Assembly: GCF_001482385.1 (NCBI RefSeq)
Contig: NZ_CP013612.1
Location: forward strand, 62,001-126,000
DNA: 64,000 nt
Direction: 5' to 3'
Source of the DNA: Pseudoalteromonas rubra
Lineage (GTDB): Bacteria > Pseudomonadota > Gammaproteobacteria > Enterobacterales > Alteromonadaceae
Position numbers and translations under genes: made by a program. The notes beneath the pieces were generated by a model, which searched no databases, was not told the DNA's origin, and saw nothing but the letters and a program-made list of their open reading frames with translations. Below, in pieces: positions 36,350 through 46,978 of the stretch; positions within the stretch are counted from its first letter, which is position 1; each line of letters begins with the position of its first letter.

Positions 36350-36823
36350 ATGATGACGGTGGAATTTTGTTTTCTCGCTGAACGACCGGAGTTTAAGGCG
36401 CTGGTTGCTCACTGGTATTTCAGCGAGTGGGGCGCGCTGGCACCTGATGCTACAGTAAACTCGTTTGAAGATAAGCTCGAAGAGTATCTGCAAAAAGATG
36501 CTATCCCACTGGCGTTGCTGGCAATGCAGGCAAACAAACCTGTTGGCGTTGCTCATCTGCGCTTTCACGAAATGACCATTTACCCGGATAAAACGCATTG
36601 GCTGGGTGGTGTGTATGTCGCACCTCACGCAAGAGGGAGTCAGGTCGCTTCTGCGTTGGTACAAAGAATTGAGCAGTTGGCTAAGTCTTTTGGTGTCAAG
36701 GAATTGCATTTGCAAACCGAGCAACAAGACGGCGGGCTTTACCATCGTCTAGGCTGGCAGGCACAGGAGCGAGTGAATTATCGCGGCGTGGATGTGGTTG
36801 TAATGAGCAAGTCGCTTTTCTGA
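36350..36823 (+). CDS. GNAT-family N-acetyltransferase
   Basis: A 157-residue protein with the GNAT core: a central strand ending G-G-V-Y-V-A, followed by the acetyl-CoA loop A-R-G-S-Q-V-A-S-A-L, and a C-terminal L-Y-x-R-L-G-W motif. The acceptor is unknown. A longer frame to 36248 is open, but its first 34 residues look unrelated to GNAT; an ATG-ATG pair at 36350 is the probable start, with only a weak ribosome site. It is a single gene. Confidence 0.82.
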   Translation: MMTVEFCFLAERPEFKALVAHWYFSEWGALAPDATVNSFEDKLEEYLQKDAIPLALLAMQANKPVGVAHLRFHEMTIYPDKTHWLGGVYVAPHARGSQVASALVQRIEQLAKSFGVKELHLQTEQQDGGLYHRLGWQAQERVNYRGVDVVVMSKSLF

Positions 36824-36886
36824 TTTGAGCCCGCCGGTGTATGCGATTTCTTTGCTTAGCATGGCACTTTTTTTCAATGTAAAAAC

Positions 36887-36960
36887 ATCAAGCTGGACAA
36901 GCTAATCGATTAATACTGATTCTATCTTCAGCGTCAATCGATTAGCTTGTCCAGCTTGAT
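36887..36960 (-). terminator. Perfect 25-bp inverted repeat and terminator overlapping a gene end
   Basis: The arm at 36887-36911 is the exact reverse complement of 36936-36960, with a 24-base spacer. The right arm encodes the last residues (I-K-L-D-K-L-I-D) of the response-regulator gene and touches its stop codon. On the minus strand the hairpin is followed by GTTTTTAC, so it can act as an intrinsic terminator. Confidence 0.75.
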
Positions 36961-38055
36961 AAAGAAGTCATTAAAGGTTGCCGACATGTCTTCAGAGTGC
37001 TCTTGTATTTGTTGCAGATCTTCCTTTGCCCCGTCGAGTGTTTCACGGATAGTTTGCTCCTGCGTATCACTGAATCCGAATGTTAATATGGAGTCTTCTA
37101 TATCAAAGATAAGCCGTTCAATTAGTTCCTGACATGACTGATTATAGTGCTTGAAAATATAATCGATACTTTCTAAATCTTTGCTGGCAATTTGGCTTAG
37201 TTCTTGTAGCCCTCTGTTTTTAGCCTGAATAGCTTGAACATTGCTTTCCAGGCTTTTTAGCCTGGCATTCGCCCCCCTGACAACCAATGCCAGGATGTCA
37301 TTGAAGCGCCCATATTTCTCTTCATCGTCTACTGGCATATTTTTAACCAGCAAGGAGCAATATGCGCTATTAAAAAAGCTCCGCTTTTCAATATTGATAA
37401 CGGTTTTGCTCTCACGGCCTTTTTTTAATAACTCATGCTCTAGCGGGTTAATTACGCCAAAGTTACTAAAATCCCGAAACTCTCCCATTAACCCAATTTG
37501 TACAGACGCTTTTAGACTAAGGTTTTGACAGAGGGCCAGAATTGCATTAGAAAGCTCTGAAAGCGTATTGCATCGATAAGAATTTTCAATAAATTCAAGG
37601 CATAACCCCAGCTCGCTGCAACTTGCAATGGCAGTCATAGTGACTTCTTCAGCGGCTTCGCAATTAACTTTTAGCATATCAATTTCGTTACTGTACTTTA
37701 CCAGACGCTCTATTCTGAAACTGAGCTCGGCCGCATCAAATGGTTTAGTGATGTAATCATCACCACCGGCCTTAAAGCCCTCGAGCTTGTCTTCAATACA
37801 GTCTTTAGATGACACAAATAAAACCGGGGTATCATTGTGGTTTGACGCCTTACGAATTGCCTGACAAACCTCGTAGCCATTCATGCCTGGCATGACGACG
37901 TCCAGCAAAATGGCATCATATTTTCGTTCATTAAACAACGTAAGTGCGTTTTCGCCATTTAAGGCAGAAAAGTATTTATGTGTTTCGCCTAACATGGTCC
38001 TTGCGATGTCATGATTTACCTCATCATCGTCGACTAATAAAATAGAGTAAGGCAT
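36934..38055 (-). CDS. Response regulator with C-terminal unknown domain
   Basis: A 373-residue cytoplasmic protein. The receiver domain occupies about residues 1-120 with the phospho-acceptor Asp52 in LLDVVMPGMNG, an acidic pair in V-D-D-D, and Lys in Y-I-T-K-P-F. The rest has no DNA-binding or enzyme motif: residues 150-280 may be a GAF-like domain, and the C-terminus is a long helix. It starts 17 bases after the HD-GYP gene ends, so the two are probably one operon, divergent from a hybrid kinase with an Hpt domain. It could be a phosphate sink or a protein-interaction output. Confidence 0.85.
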   Translation of the reverse strand: MPYSILLVDDDEVNHDIARTMLGETHKYFSALNGENALTLFNERKYDAILLDVVMPGMNGYEVCQAIRKASNHNDTPVLFVSSKDCIEDKLEGFKAGGDDYITKPFDAAELSFRIERLVKYSNEIDMLKVNCEAAEEVTMTAIASCSELGLCLEFIENSYRCNTLSELSNAILALCQNLSLKASVQIGLMGEFRDFSNFGVINPLEHELLKKGRESKTVINIEKRSFFNSAYCSLLVKNMPVDDEEKYGRFNDILALVVRGANARLKSLESNVQAIQAKNRGLQELSQIASKDLESIDYIFKHYNQSCQELIERLIFDIEDSILTFGFSDTQEQTIRETLDGAKEDLQQIQEHSEDMSATFNDFFIKLDKLID

Positions 38056-38072
38056 AAGTCCCCCGTTTAGTC

Positions 38073-39152
38073 CTAGTCCCGGTATTGTTGAGAAATCTCA
38101 AAAAATGCGCTTTCTTGTGCCAGAAATTCATCTAATAGTTCAGGGTCGAAGTGACTACCGCGGCCTTCTTTCATAATCTCAACTGCGTCGTTGTGTTCCA
38201 TGGCATCTTTATAAACCCGACGACTTATCAGCGCATCGTAGACATCGGCGATGGCCATCAGCCTGGCACTGAGTGGGATATCTTCTCCTTTGAGGCCTTC
38301 GGGATAACCAGAGCCATCCCACTTTTCATGGTGATAATGAGAAATCTCTTTTGCTGTTTGTAAAAAGCTGTCGGTCTGGCCCAGCGCTGATTCGGCCGTT
38401 TCGATCGCATTGCGGCCAAACACGGTATGGGTTTTCATAATCTCAAATTCTTCAGCTGTAAGCCGGGCTGGTTTGAGTAATACATTGTCTGGTATGCCAA
38501 CTTTGCCAATATCATGCAGTGGCGCAGATTTGTAATAAATATTGATGACTTCGGGGGGCAGTATCTGCTTATACTTTTCTTTGCCACTGAGTATGGTGGC
38601 GAGCAACTTGACATAAAGCTGTGTACGGCGAATATGATTACCTGTTTCCTGATCCCGGGTTTCAGCAAGGCTTGCCATTGCCTGAATGGTAACGTCCTGC
38701 AGTCGCGACATTTGCTCGGTCCGTTTCTGGACCTCTTCTTCTAAGTAATTGTTTTTGTCTTTAAGAATGTCCTTAGATTCTTTGTTTAGCAGATGTGTAT
38801 TTAGGCGAGCCAACAGGATGGGTGGGCTAATTGGCTTGTTGATATAATCGCAAGCACCCAGCATAAAGCCCTTCTCTTCATCTGAGACGCTGGTTTTTGC
38901 GGTCAGGAAAATGACCGGAATTTCGCAGTGAGACTCATGTGACTTCAGATATTTGATGACATCGTAGCCATTCATTTGTGGCATCACAACGTCCAGTAAA
39001 ATAATATCTATCTGATTATTCTCAACAAGGTTAATAGCGGCTTCGCCACTTTTTACTGCCAATACACGATATTTGTCTTTGATAATCTCCGCCATGAAAG
39101 CCAGGTTCTCTTTCACATCATCTACTACCAGCACGGTCTTTAGTTCTTCCAT
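38073..39152 (-). CDS. Response regulator with HD-GYP phosphodiesterase output
   Basis: A 359-residue cytoplasmic protein. The receiver has phospho-acceptor Asp54 in LLDVVMPQMNG and Lys106 in N-K-P. A coiled linker (about 125-150) leads to an HD-GYP domain with His213-Asp214 in HDIGKVGIPD and HH-E-K-W-D-G-S-GYP (Gly282-Pro284), the metal and substrate motifs of c-di-GMP phosphodiesterases of the RpfG type. The ATG at 39152 is preferred to a GTG at 39185. It is divergent from the large hybrid kinase (92 bases between starts), which probably phosphorylates it. This gives a path from signal to c-di-GMP breakdown. Confidence 0.9.
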   Translation of the reverse strand: MEELKTVLVVDDVKENLAFMAEIIKDKYRVLAVKSGEAAINLVENNQIDIILLDVVMPQMNGYDVIKYLKSHESHCEIPVIFLTAKTSVSDEEKGFMLGACDYINKPISPPILLARLNTHLLNKESKDILKDKNNYLEEEVQKRTEQMSRLQDVTIQAMASLAETRDQETGNHIRRTQLYVKLLATILSGKEKYKQILPPEVINIYYKSAPLHDIGKVGIPDNVLLKPARLTAEEFEIMKTHTVFGRNAIETAESALGQTDSFLQTAKEISHYHHEKWDGSGYPEGLKGEDIPLSARLMAIADVYDALISRRVYKDAMEHNDAVEIMKEGRGSHFDPELLDEFLAQESAFFEISQQYRD

Positions 39153-39243
39153 AGTCTCTGTTATCACTATGTTGCACGATTGCACGACGTACTTAGAAAT
39201 ATAGGTCTATTATTAGTGAAACGCCAAGTAAGGATTGAGTGAA

Positions 39244-42200
39244 ATGAAAAGCTTAAGAGCTAGCTTCTTTATCACTTTTTTAGTGATGCTGGTTGTAAGT
39301 TGTGGGATCGGCTTGATGTCGCATTTTGTAAGGACAGAAGTCAATACCCTATCACAGAAACAAGCACAGTTATTCCAACTTACGGAACTTGCTCATGAAT
39401 TGAAACTCAGCTCGGATAACTTAACGAATTTTGCCCGGGCCTATGCGGTAACCGGCGATGAAAAATGGCAGCAGTTGTTTCAGTATGTTTTGCTTGTACG
39501 GGATGGCGAAGTGCAAGCCCAAAGTGCCAATACTTTTGATTATTGGGATAATCTTGCGTCGCCACATACCAGTTTGCCAAAGCCAGAGCGGATAGAAGAC
39601 GGGCATAATATTATCGAGCGCTTTCAACAACTGGGGGCACAAGATTTTGAACTGTTGCAAATGCAAAACGCCCTGTCTACGTCGAATGGGTTAGTGGGGT
39701 TAGAAAGACAGGCGTTTAATGCCATTCAGGGGATCTACCGGGATGAGTATGGTAATTGGGTGGAAGGCGGGAAGCCCGACTTAACAAGCGCACAGAAAAT
39801 TTTATTCAGTGATACATATTTAGCTGAAAAATCAAAAATTATGACCGCAATTGGTGAGGCGCACAGAGCAATTGCAACACGCCTTAATAATGAATTGCAA
39901 AGCCATCAAGACAGCCTCAACGCTGCTTATATGTTCAGGAATGTATTTAACCTGATATTACTCATCAATATCGCATTATCATTTTATCTGTTGTGGAAAT
40001 TGTACATTAACCCAGTAGCCTCCATCCAAAAGCAGGTGGTCAACAATGTGGAACGAGGTAACTATAACTTTACGCTCGATGAATCCGTAAAAGGGGAGCT
40101 GTCAGGACTCTCTGTGTCTATGAATAAGTTGCTTAATGACTTGTCTGAGCAACTTGAGTTTAACACCATTATGAAGGACTTTGGTCTTGCACTACGAGGC
40201 AAGAAAAGCCCGCATGATCTTGGGGAAGAGCTGTTACAGTTTCTGGAGCAGCGGTTATCTGTGCCATTACTTGGTTTATATGTATTTGAAGATCAGAAAG
40301 CACTCAACCGAGTTGCCGGGACAGGTTATAGCAGCAGCTGCGCCACAACATATACCAATTATGACTCCATTCACTTTCATGTTCTTAGCACTCAAAAGCC
40401 CTACTCTATGAAGTTTGAAAAAGAGCAATATGCTATTGAGTTGAACGGACAAAAGCTCTCTATTAGTGAGCTATATTACTTCCCGCTGGTGGTGAGTAAC
40501 GACAGTATCGGGTTATTGGAATTAGGCAGCCTGGTTGAGCTGACAGAGCAGGACTACAAGTGGGTTAAATCGGTTATTAATGATCTGGCGGTGAGTTTGC
40601 AATTGACCCAAAATATTGACCTACAGTCTAAAGCAGAAAAGCGCATTGTTGAGCAGCTTGAGTTGAATAAGAAAATTCTCAACGCCATCCCAAGCCCAAT
40701 GTACTACAAAAATAGCGAAGGCCAATATTTAGGCGTAAATAGCGTTTTTAATCAATACTTTGGAACATTCGATGCCGATGTGTTGGACGCCACGGCTGAG
40801 GATATTTTCGATTATGAAATTGCTCAGGTTTTTGAGCAATCCCATCAGGATTTAATCGACAGAGAGTCAAACCACCATTATGAAATTACGATCGAGAATG
40901 CAGAAGGCGACCCCAGAAATTTCATTGTGTACGAGGCGTTATTTACCAATGCTGAAAATCGGCTGGCAGGCGTGGTTGGTTTGCTGCTTGACGTGACAGA
41001 ACGCAAACAAATGGAGCAAGAATTAAGGCTGGCCAAAGATAAAGCCGATGAAATGAGTACCGCAAAAGGGGAGTTTTTGGCAAATATGAGCCACGAGATC
41101 CGAACCCCGATGAACGCCATAATCGGTATGAGCCATTTGGCGCTCAGAACTGATCTTACCCCTCAACAGATGGGCTATATCAATAAAATAGATCAAGCCG
41201 CGAAAAGTTTGCTGGGGATCATTAACGATATATTAGATTTTTCCAAAATTGAGTCAGGTAAGCTTGAAATTGAAAACATCGACTTTTCTTTGCAAGAGGT
41301 CATGGACAATGTGGTCAACATCAATGTGATTCGGGTGCAAGAGAAAGGCCTGGAGATGTTGCTAGATATCGCCCCTGATGTGCCAATTAGCCTGATTGGC
41401 GACCCTCTGCGTTTGGGGCAGATCCTGATTAATTTGTGTGGTAACGCCATTAAATTCACTGAGCAGGGTGAAATTACTATTTCGGTGACTGTCGCGGAGC
41501 AATCTGAAGACCTGGTAATCTTAAAGTTCTCGGTGAAAGATACGGGCATTGGCATGTCTCGCGAGCAGCAAAATAAGTTGTTTCAGGCTTTTTCGCAGGC
41601 AGATGGTTCAATCACACGTAAGTATGGTGGTACCGGACTTGGTCTGAGTATCTGCAAGAAACTTGTGGAGCTTATGGGGGGCTCTATTGGTGTTCACAGT
41701 GAGCAAGGGAAAGGCTCGGAGTTCTTTTTCACCATAAAGAGTAGCTTACAGTCGGCTAAGCTCACCAATGTAATCTGCCCTGACAGTCAGCTCGCGGGTA
41801 AGCAAGCGCTGGTTGTTGATGACAATGAAAGTGCACGGGCTATTTTAACTAATTTGCTTAAAGCAATGAAGTTTCAGGTGACGTGCTCTGCCAGTGGGTC
41901 AGGCGCCATTGAACTGGCGCAAGCCGGGGTTTATGACATTATTTTTATGGACTGGAAAATGCCGCATATGAGCGGTATTGATGCGATTAAACATATTCGG
42001 GCATTAGAGCTGGAAACAGAACCTAAATATGTGCTTGTCACAGCATATGGTACAGATATAGGCATGAACTCAGAGGTGCATGAACTGATTGACTCGGTCA
42101 TTTTGAAGCCTGTGAATGCATCTGTGCTGCTCAATTCGATCATGGAGTCTTTTCAGTTGTCGGAGCCGCAAGGGGAGAGTGAGTCATATAGAAAGGTCGA

Positions 42201-43245
42201 CAATACCGCGCTTTTATTTGAGCAACAGCATGTACTTTTGGTTGAAGACAACAGCACAAATCAGGAAATTGCCGCAGAAATGCTGTCCTCGTTAAACCTT
42301 CAGGTAAGTATTGCTGAGAATGGTCAGGTTGCGGTCGAAATGATTAAAGAGCAAGCGTTTGACATTGTACTGATGGACATACAAATGCCCGTTATGGACG
42401 GATATTCTGCAACAAAATACATCAGAAAGCTCAGTCAGTTTAACGCATTGCCAATTATCGCAATGACAGCAAACGTCATGAACGAAGATCTTCAAAAGTG
42501 TCAATCTGCCGGAATGAATGACCATATTGGCAAACCAATCAACTTCAATCAAATGGCAGAAACAATACGCCATCACTTGTATAAGCAATCTGAGCTTACT
42601 GATCCCGCAGTGCTGAAAAATGAAGCTGAGCTGGATAATGGAAAGGACGCGAAAAACGATGAGCAAATCGAAATAGCAGGTGTAGACGTTGAACGGGCTA
42701 TCAAGCGACTGGGCGGCAATGACAAGGCGTTTTGGAGCATTATTAATAAATTTGCCAGAAACCAAATTGAGGAAACCATTAATTTGAATCAGGCGCTGGT
42801 CATAGGAGACCTGGAACATGCTGAGCGTATTGCCCATTCTCTGAAGGGGGCAAGTGCCAATTTATGCATGGATGACTTATCAAAACGCGCCGCAGAGATT
42901 GAAAAAGCGATTGGCAGCGGTGAGCAAGTCGAGTTGGAACAGGTAGAGCATCTGACTGAATTCCTGAGGAAGCTACACAAGCAGCTGAGTGAACTAAATC
43001 AGGAAGATACACCTTCAATTAAGCGAACAAATGTAGTTAGTTTAAAGGTAACGAAAGAGGACTTTACTCAGCTTGAAGCACTGCTGCTTAGTTGTGATAT
43101 GCAATCAGTTGAACAGGTGCGCGAGCTTGCCGCCAGCCATAAGTTGGATGAGGCGACCAGCAAGCAGCTTATTGATCTGATTGAAGACTTTGAATTTGAA
43201 GAGGCTACCAAGGTGGTTGCCCATTTGTTAGAAAAATCAGCGTAG
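39244..43245 (+). CDS. Large hybrid sensor histidine kinase with two receivers and Hpt
   Basis: A 1333-residue membrane kinase. Two membrane helices (about residues 5-25 and 240-260) enclose a helical periplasmic sensor, then a HAMP-like segment, a GAF-like domain (about 310-460), a PAS domain (about 480-590), HisKA with His617 in SHEIRTP, an ATPase domain ending in [11 protein letters not shown], receiver one (Asp903 in [10 protein letters not shown]), receiver two (Asp1045 in [10 protein letters not shown]) and an Hpt domain with His1198 in AHSLKGA. The BarA-like arrangement supports a full internal phosphorelay whose output is probably the divergent receiver proteins. The ATG at 39244 has AAGGA nine bases upstream; a TTG at 39235 lacks proper spacing. 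Confidence 0.9.
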   Translation: MKSLRASFFITFLVMLVVSCGIGLMSHFVRTEVNTLSQKQAQLFQLTELAHELKLSSDNLTNFARAYAVTGDEKWQQLFQYVLLVRDGEVQAQSANTFDYWDNLASPHTSLPKPERIEDGHNIIERFQQLGAQDFELLQMQNALSTSNGLVGLERQAFNAIQGIYRDEYGNWVEGGKPDLTSAQKILFSDTYLAEKSKIMTAIGEAHRAIATRLNNELQSHQDSLNAAYMFRNVFNLILLINIALSFYLLWKLYINPVASIQKQVVNNVERGNYNFTLDESVKGELSGLSVSMNKLLNDLSEQLEFNTIMKDFGLALRGKKSPHDLGEELLQFLEQRLSVPLLGLYVFEDQKALNRVAGTGYSSSCATTYTNYDSIHFHVLSTQKPYSMKFEKEQYAIELNGQKLSISELYYFPLVVSNDSIGLLELGSLVELTEQDYKWVKSVINDLAVSLQLTQNIDLQSKAEKRIVEQLELNKKILNAIPSPMYYKNSEGQYLGVNSVFNQYFGTFDADVLDATAEDIFDYEIAQVFEQSHQDLIDRESNHHYEITIENAEGDPRNFIVYEALFTNAENRLAGVVGLLLDVTERKQMEQELRLAKDKADEMSTAKGEFLANMSHEIRTPMNAIIGMSHLALRTDLTPQQMGYINKIDQAAKSLLGIINDILDFSKIESGKLEIENIDFSLQEVMDNVVNINVIRVQEKGLEMLLDIAPDVPISLIGDPLRLGQILINLCGNAIKFTEQGEITISVTVAEQSEDLVILKFSVKDTGIGMSREQQNKLFQAFSQADGSITRKYGGTGLGLSICKKLVELMGGSIGVHSEQGKGSEFFFTIKSSLQSAKLTNVICPDSQLAGKQALVVDDNESARAILTNLLKAMKFQVTCSASGSGAIELAQAGVYDIIFMDWKMPHMSGIDAIKHIRALELETEPKYVLVTAYGTDIGMNSEVHELIDSVILKPVNASVLLNSIMESFQLSEPQGESESYRKVDNTALLFEQQHVLLVEDNSTNQEIAAEMLSSLNLQVSIAENGQVAVEMIKEQAFDIVLMDIQMPVMDGYSATKYIRKLSQFNALPIIAMTANVMNEDLQKCQSAGMNDHIGKPINFNQMAETIRHHLYKQSELTDPAVLKNEAELDNGKDAKNDEQIEIAGVDVERAIKRLGGNDKAFWSIINKFARNQIEETINLNQALVIGDLEHAERIAHSLKGASANLCMDDLSKRAAEIEKAIGSGEQVELEQVEHLTEFLRKLHKQLSELNQEDTPSIKRTNVVSLKVTKEDFTQLEALLLSCDMQSVEQVRELAASHKLDEATSKQLIDLIEDFEFEEATKVVAHLLEKSA

Positions 43246-43464
43246 TGAACCCACAGTGCCATCAAGGGATATAAACAAAAGCGTATCAAGCTCAACCGAT
43301 TAACAGCCAGACATAGGTTTGGCTGACTTAAGCGACATTCAATATCTGTGTGACTTTATAACACATCGGGTTTTTATTCCGTTTTATCGCGTATTGGATG
43401 ACATCTGTATTCAGCTGAATAACTATGTGGCCTTTATTAAAATGATAACAATAGGAGGCTGCCC

Positions 43465-45498
43465 ATGCCTTTTGGACTGAAACGTACTTTGCAATGTTCT
43501 TTACTGGCGTTTGCAACACTACCCGTATTGGCGCAGGCAAATGCCGGGCTACAGGCTGAAGATATTTTTGAGCTGGAGTATGCAAGCGATCCACAGATTT
43601 CGCCCAATGGTGCGCAAGTGGTGTACGTACGTAACAGCAACGACGTGATGAAGGATGCCAAAAGACAAAATTTATGGCTGGTCGATGCAAAAACGGGCGT
43701 ACAGTCTCCTTTGTTCTCAGACGAAAACCGCTACTATCAGCCGCGCTGGTCACCCGATGGCAGTAAGATCGCCTTTTTGAGTGATGTGTCTGGCAGCACT
43801 CAGGTGCACGTGCATTATATTGCGCAAAACCGCACGGCTTTGCTGACTCAGTTACAGTCTGGGATAAGTGACCTGACCTGGTCGCCAGATGGTAAATGGC
43901 TGGCATTTAGCCAAAAAGTTGAGGAAAAGCCAGCGGTGATTGCCAAGATGCCGGCAAAACCAAAAGGCGCAAAATGGTCCGAGTCGGCCATTGTGATTGA
44001 TAAAGCCTATTATCAGGCGGATGGGCGCGGTCTGGTTAAGCCCGGATATCGGCAAATTTTTGTGTTGCCAAGTGAGGGCGGCACGCCTCGTCAGCTGACT
44101 TCAGGTAACTATCACCACAGTGGTAAACTGGCGTGGCGCAGTGATTCAAAGGGCATTGTGTTCTCGGCAAATCGCATTGCAGACTGGGAATACAAGCGAC
44201 TGGAAGGCGATCTGTTTGAGGTTGATTTTGCAGGTAAGATCACACAGTTGACCAATGCACCGGGACGTGAGCACTCGCCGAGTTTTTCGGAAAATGGCAA
44301 ACAGCTGGCGTTTTTGAGTTCATCGGGCGAGCTGAACCCTTATCGCAATCACAAGCTGAACATTATGAACTGGCAAAGCAAAGAATCGCGCATGATAGCG
44401 AAGGACTTTGACCGTTCAATCCAAAGCCCAAGCTGGATAGGCAGCACTAAGCTGGCAATGGCTTACGACGACCATGGCATGCGCAAACTGGCGACGATTA
44501 CGACCAAAGGCAAAATCAAAGACCTGACCAATATGCTGTCAGGCACCACGTTGGGTCGCCCTTATCTGAGCGGTCAGTTCAGCGCCAACTTTGATGGTGA
44601 GATTGCTTTTACCAAAGGCTCAAGCTCGCGTCCGGCTGATGTCGCTGTCACAACCAGTAAAGGCAAGGTAAAATCGCTAACTGCGCTGAACGAGGACTTA
44701 CTGGCACACAAATCACTGGGTAAAGTGCACGAAATCACATACAAATCCTCGTTTGATGGTGAACAGATCCAGGGTTGGTACATCACGCCACCAAATTTTG
44801 ATCCGAACAAGAAGTATCCATTGTTGATGGAGATCCACGGTGGTCCACATTTGGCTTATGGCCCACATTTCTCGGCTGAGTTACAACGCTATGCAGCACA
44901 GGGCTATGTGGTGTTTTACGACAACCATCGTGGCAGTAGCTCATATGGTGAGCGTTTTGCCATGTTGCTGAAATACAAGTACAGCTCAAAAGAAGACTTT
45001 GCCGATCACAACTCAGGTGTAGACGCCATGATTGCCAAGGGCTTTATTGATCAGGATAACTTGTTTATCGCGGGTGGCTCTGCGGGCGGTATCGCGACTG
45101 CCTATGCCATTGGCCTGACAGATCGCTTTAATGCTGCTGTTGTTGTTAAGCCAGTGATCAACTGGTTAAGTAAAGTACTGACCGCCGACAGTGGCTTGGT
45201 GCAGATCCCCACTCAGTTCCCGGGGATGCCATGGGAGCATGTTGACCATTACTGGGAGCGCTCACCATTATCTCTGGTTGGCAATGTTACCACGCCGACT
45301 ATGCTGATGACTGGCGAAGAAGACTTGCGTACGCCAATGGCTGAAACAGAGCAGTTCTATCAGGCATTAAAACACCGTAAGATAGACTCTGTACTGGTGA
45401 AAATCCCGGGTGCACCACATGGTATTGCCGGGCGTCCTTCGCGGATGATCAGTAAGATAGAACATACGCTTGCGTGGTTCGAAAAATATAAAAAGTAA
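43465..45498 (+). CDS. Secreted S9-family peptidase (acylaminoacyl/dipeptidyl type)
   Basis: A 677-residue exported serine peptidase with a signal peptide of about 26 residues. The N-terminal two thirds form a beta-propeller with WSPDG-type repeats. The C-terminal alpha/beta hydrolase domain has the GGSAGG nucleophile elbow (Ser539), an Asp in the E-E-D-L-R-T-P loop, and a His in G-A-P-H-G. This matches prolyl oligopeptidase-family exopeptidases that release dipeptides or N-acyl amino acids from peptides. An excellent AGGAGGC ribosome site precedes the ATG. It ends with a strong terminator, so it is monocistronic. Confidence 0.9.
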   Translation: MPFGLKRTLQCSLLAFATLPVLAQANAGLQAEDIFELEYASDPQISPNGAQVVYVRNSNDVMKDAKRQNLWLVDAKTGVQSPLFSDENRYYQPRWSPDGSKIAFLSDVSGSTQVHVHYIAQNRTALLTQLQSGISDLTWSPDGKWLAFSQKVEEKPAVIAKMPAKPKGAKWSESAIVIDKAYYQADGRGLVKPGYRQIFVLPSEGGTPRQLTSGNYHHSGKLAWRSDSKGIVFSANRIADWEYKRLEGDLFEVDFAGKITQLTNAPGREHSPSFSENGKQLAFLSSSGELNPYRNHKLNIMNWQSKESRMIAKDFDRSIQSPSWIGSTKLAMAYDDHGMRKLATITTKGKIKDLTNMLSGTTLGRPYLSGQFSANFDGEIAFTKGSSSRPADVAVTTSKGKVKSLTALNEDLLAHKSLGKVHEITYKSSFDGEQIQGWYITPPNFDPNKKYPLLMEIHGGPHLAYGPHFSAELQRYAAQGYVVFYDNHRGSSSYGERFAMLLKYKYSSKEDFADHNSGVDAMIAKGFIDQDNLFIAGGSAGGIATAYAIGLTDRFNAAVVVKPVINWLSKVLTADSGLVQIPTQFPGMPWEHVDHYWERSPLSLVGNVTTPTMLMTGEEDLRTPMAETEQFYQALKHRKIDSVLVKIPGAPHGIAGRPSRMISKIEHTLAWFEKYKK

Positions 45499-45502
45499 CA
45501 GG

Positions 45503-45527
45503 AAAAGCCGCGTAATGCGGCTTTTTT
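45503..45527 (+). terminator. Rho-independent terminator of the S9 peptidase gene
   Basis: AAAAGCCGC/GCGGCTTTT, a 9-bp perfect stem with a GTAAT loop and a run of T residues, begins four bases after the stop. Confidence 0.9.
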
Positions 45528-45690
45528 AATGCCTGTTAGCACAAGACAAAATAACCCGACTGGTGCGCCTTTATTCTGCCCGAGGATCCTGTGATGCGCT
45601 GAAAAAAGCCTGAGCAACGAGAAAAAATGAACGTTTTACTGAACTGGGTATCTTAACTGCCTTCTAACTAATAATTAGAAGGAATAACAA

Positions 45691-46689
45691 ATGAGGCTTA
45701 TTCAGTACCTTGGCTTATCTCTGGTGATGCTACCTTGTATAAGCAGTGCCAATGAGGACTTTAACAAGCAGGAAGTTGTCAGCACCTTAGTGAATGAAAT
45801 TGAAAACAGTTATGTTGAAACAGACAAAATTCCCGGCCTGGCAAAGAGCTTGCAGCAACTTAAAGATAACCCTGCCTTTAAGGATGCTGTTACTAAGGAT
45901 GAATTTGCCGCTTTGTTGTCCGCAGAGCTGGAAAAAACCGACCCGCATTTTGGCGTACAGTGGCGCGATCCGAGCGGTGTTGTGGCACAGAAAAAATATG
46001 AACCTTGGTTCACTAAACTGGCGCGTAACAACTCTGGCTTTAACAAGGTCGAGATCTTGCCTGGCAACGTCGGTTATATTGACTTCTGGGGCTTTGATAA
46101 TGTTACGGATGAATCAAAACGTACCGTGACAGGGGTGATGAAGTTTGTGGCCGATGCGGATGCATTGCTCATTGATTTGAGAAAAAATGGCGGTGGAAGC
46201 GGGGAAATGGTGCAGCTGATAAGTAGCTATTTTTTAAAGCCTGATACGCATTTAAATAGCATCTACTGGCGCACCACCAACACCGCGCGCGAATTTTATA
46301 CAATAAAAGAGGTCGCAGCGAAGGCGAATTTGACCATTCCATTGTATGTGCTCACGAGCAAAGGAACCTTCTCGGCAGCCGAAGAGTTTGCCTACAATCT
46401 GAAGCACTTGAACAGAGCCACGTTGGTGGGTGAAGTTACCAAAGGGGGCGCAAATCCCTGGCAATTCTACGAGCTGGGTAACGGTTTCCGGGCTGGCATT
46501 CCTATTGCCAAGGCTATCAACCCTGTAACCAAAAGTAATTGGGAAGGCGTCGGAGTGAAACCGGACATCGTCACGACCAGTGAGGCGGCTTTCAATACGG
46601 CTTATAAACGTGCACTCAAAGACATCGCTAAGGTCGCTGATAACGAATATCAGCTGGCGGAAATAAAGGACAAAATCGATACTCTGTAA
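45691..46689 (+). CDS. Exported S41-family (C-terminal processing type) peptidase
   Basis: A 332-residue protein with a signal peptide of about 20 residues. A helical N-terminal bundle (about 30-95) precedes an S41 catalytic core: D-L-R-K-N-G-G-G-S-G, then the nucleophile Ser228 in KGTFSAAEEF. Lys in the following G-E-V-T-K-G-G-A segment is a family feature of IRBP-like members. No PDZ domain is present, so it is of the short tail-peptidase/IRBP type rather than Prc/CtpA. AGAAGGAATAACAA precedes the ATG. It stands alone, after the S9 peptidase terminator. Confidence 0.85.
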   Translation: MRLIQYLGLSLVMLPCISSANEDFNKQEVVSTLVNEIENSYVETDKIPGLAKSLQQLKDNPAFKDAVTKDEFAALLSAELEKTDPHFGVQWRDPSGVVAQKKYEPWFTKLARNNSGFNKVEILPGNVGYIDFWGFDNVTDESKRTVTGVMKFVADADALLIDLRKNGGGSGEMVQLISSYFLKPDTHLNSIYWRTTNTAREFYTIKEVAAKANLTIPLYVLTSKGTFSAAEEFAYNLKHLNRATLVGEVTKGGANPWQFYELGNGFRAGIPIAKAINPVTKSNWEGVGVKPDIVTTSEAAFNTAYKRALKDIAKVADNEYQLAEIKDKIDTL

Positions 46690-46978
46690 CTGTTTCTACC
46701 CGCAAGTGCCTCCCTGGTCGTCATGCACGGCAAAAAGGAGAACACATGCGGTAAATTTTGCTATCAAAAAATGTAGCTTTTGACGAATGCCCCTATTTTT
46801 CGAATTCAATGCCTACAATATCGTCAAAGTATTTCGCTGGCGCTGAAGTTTGTCGATACTTGTTAAAACAGCCAGCATAAGCAAGGAACTAGGTTTTTAT
46901 CTGGGTACAAAAATGTGACATTGGACGTTTTAAGGCTGCATAATACGGCAGTTTATAACGATATAGTTCAGGAGTTTT

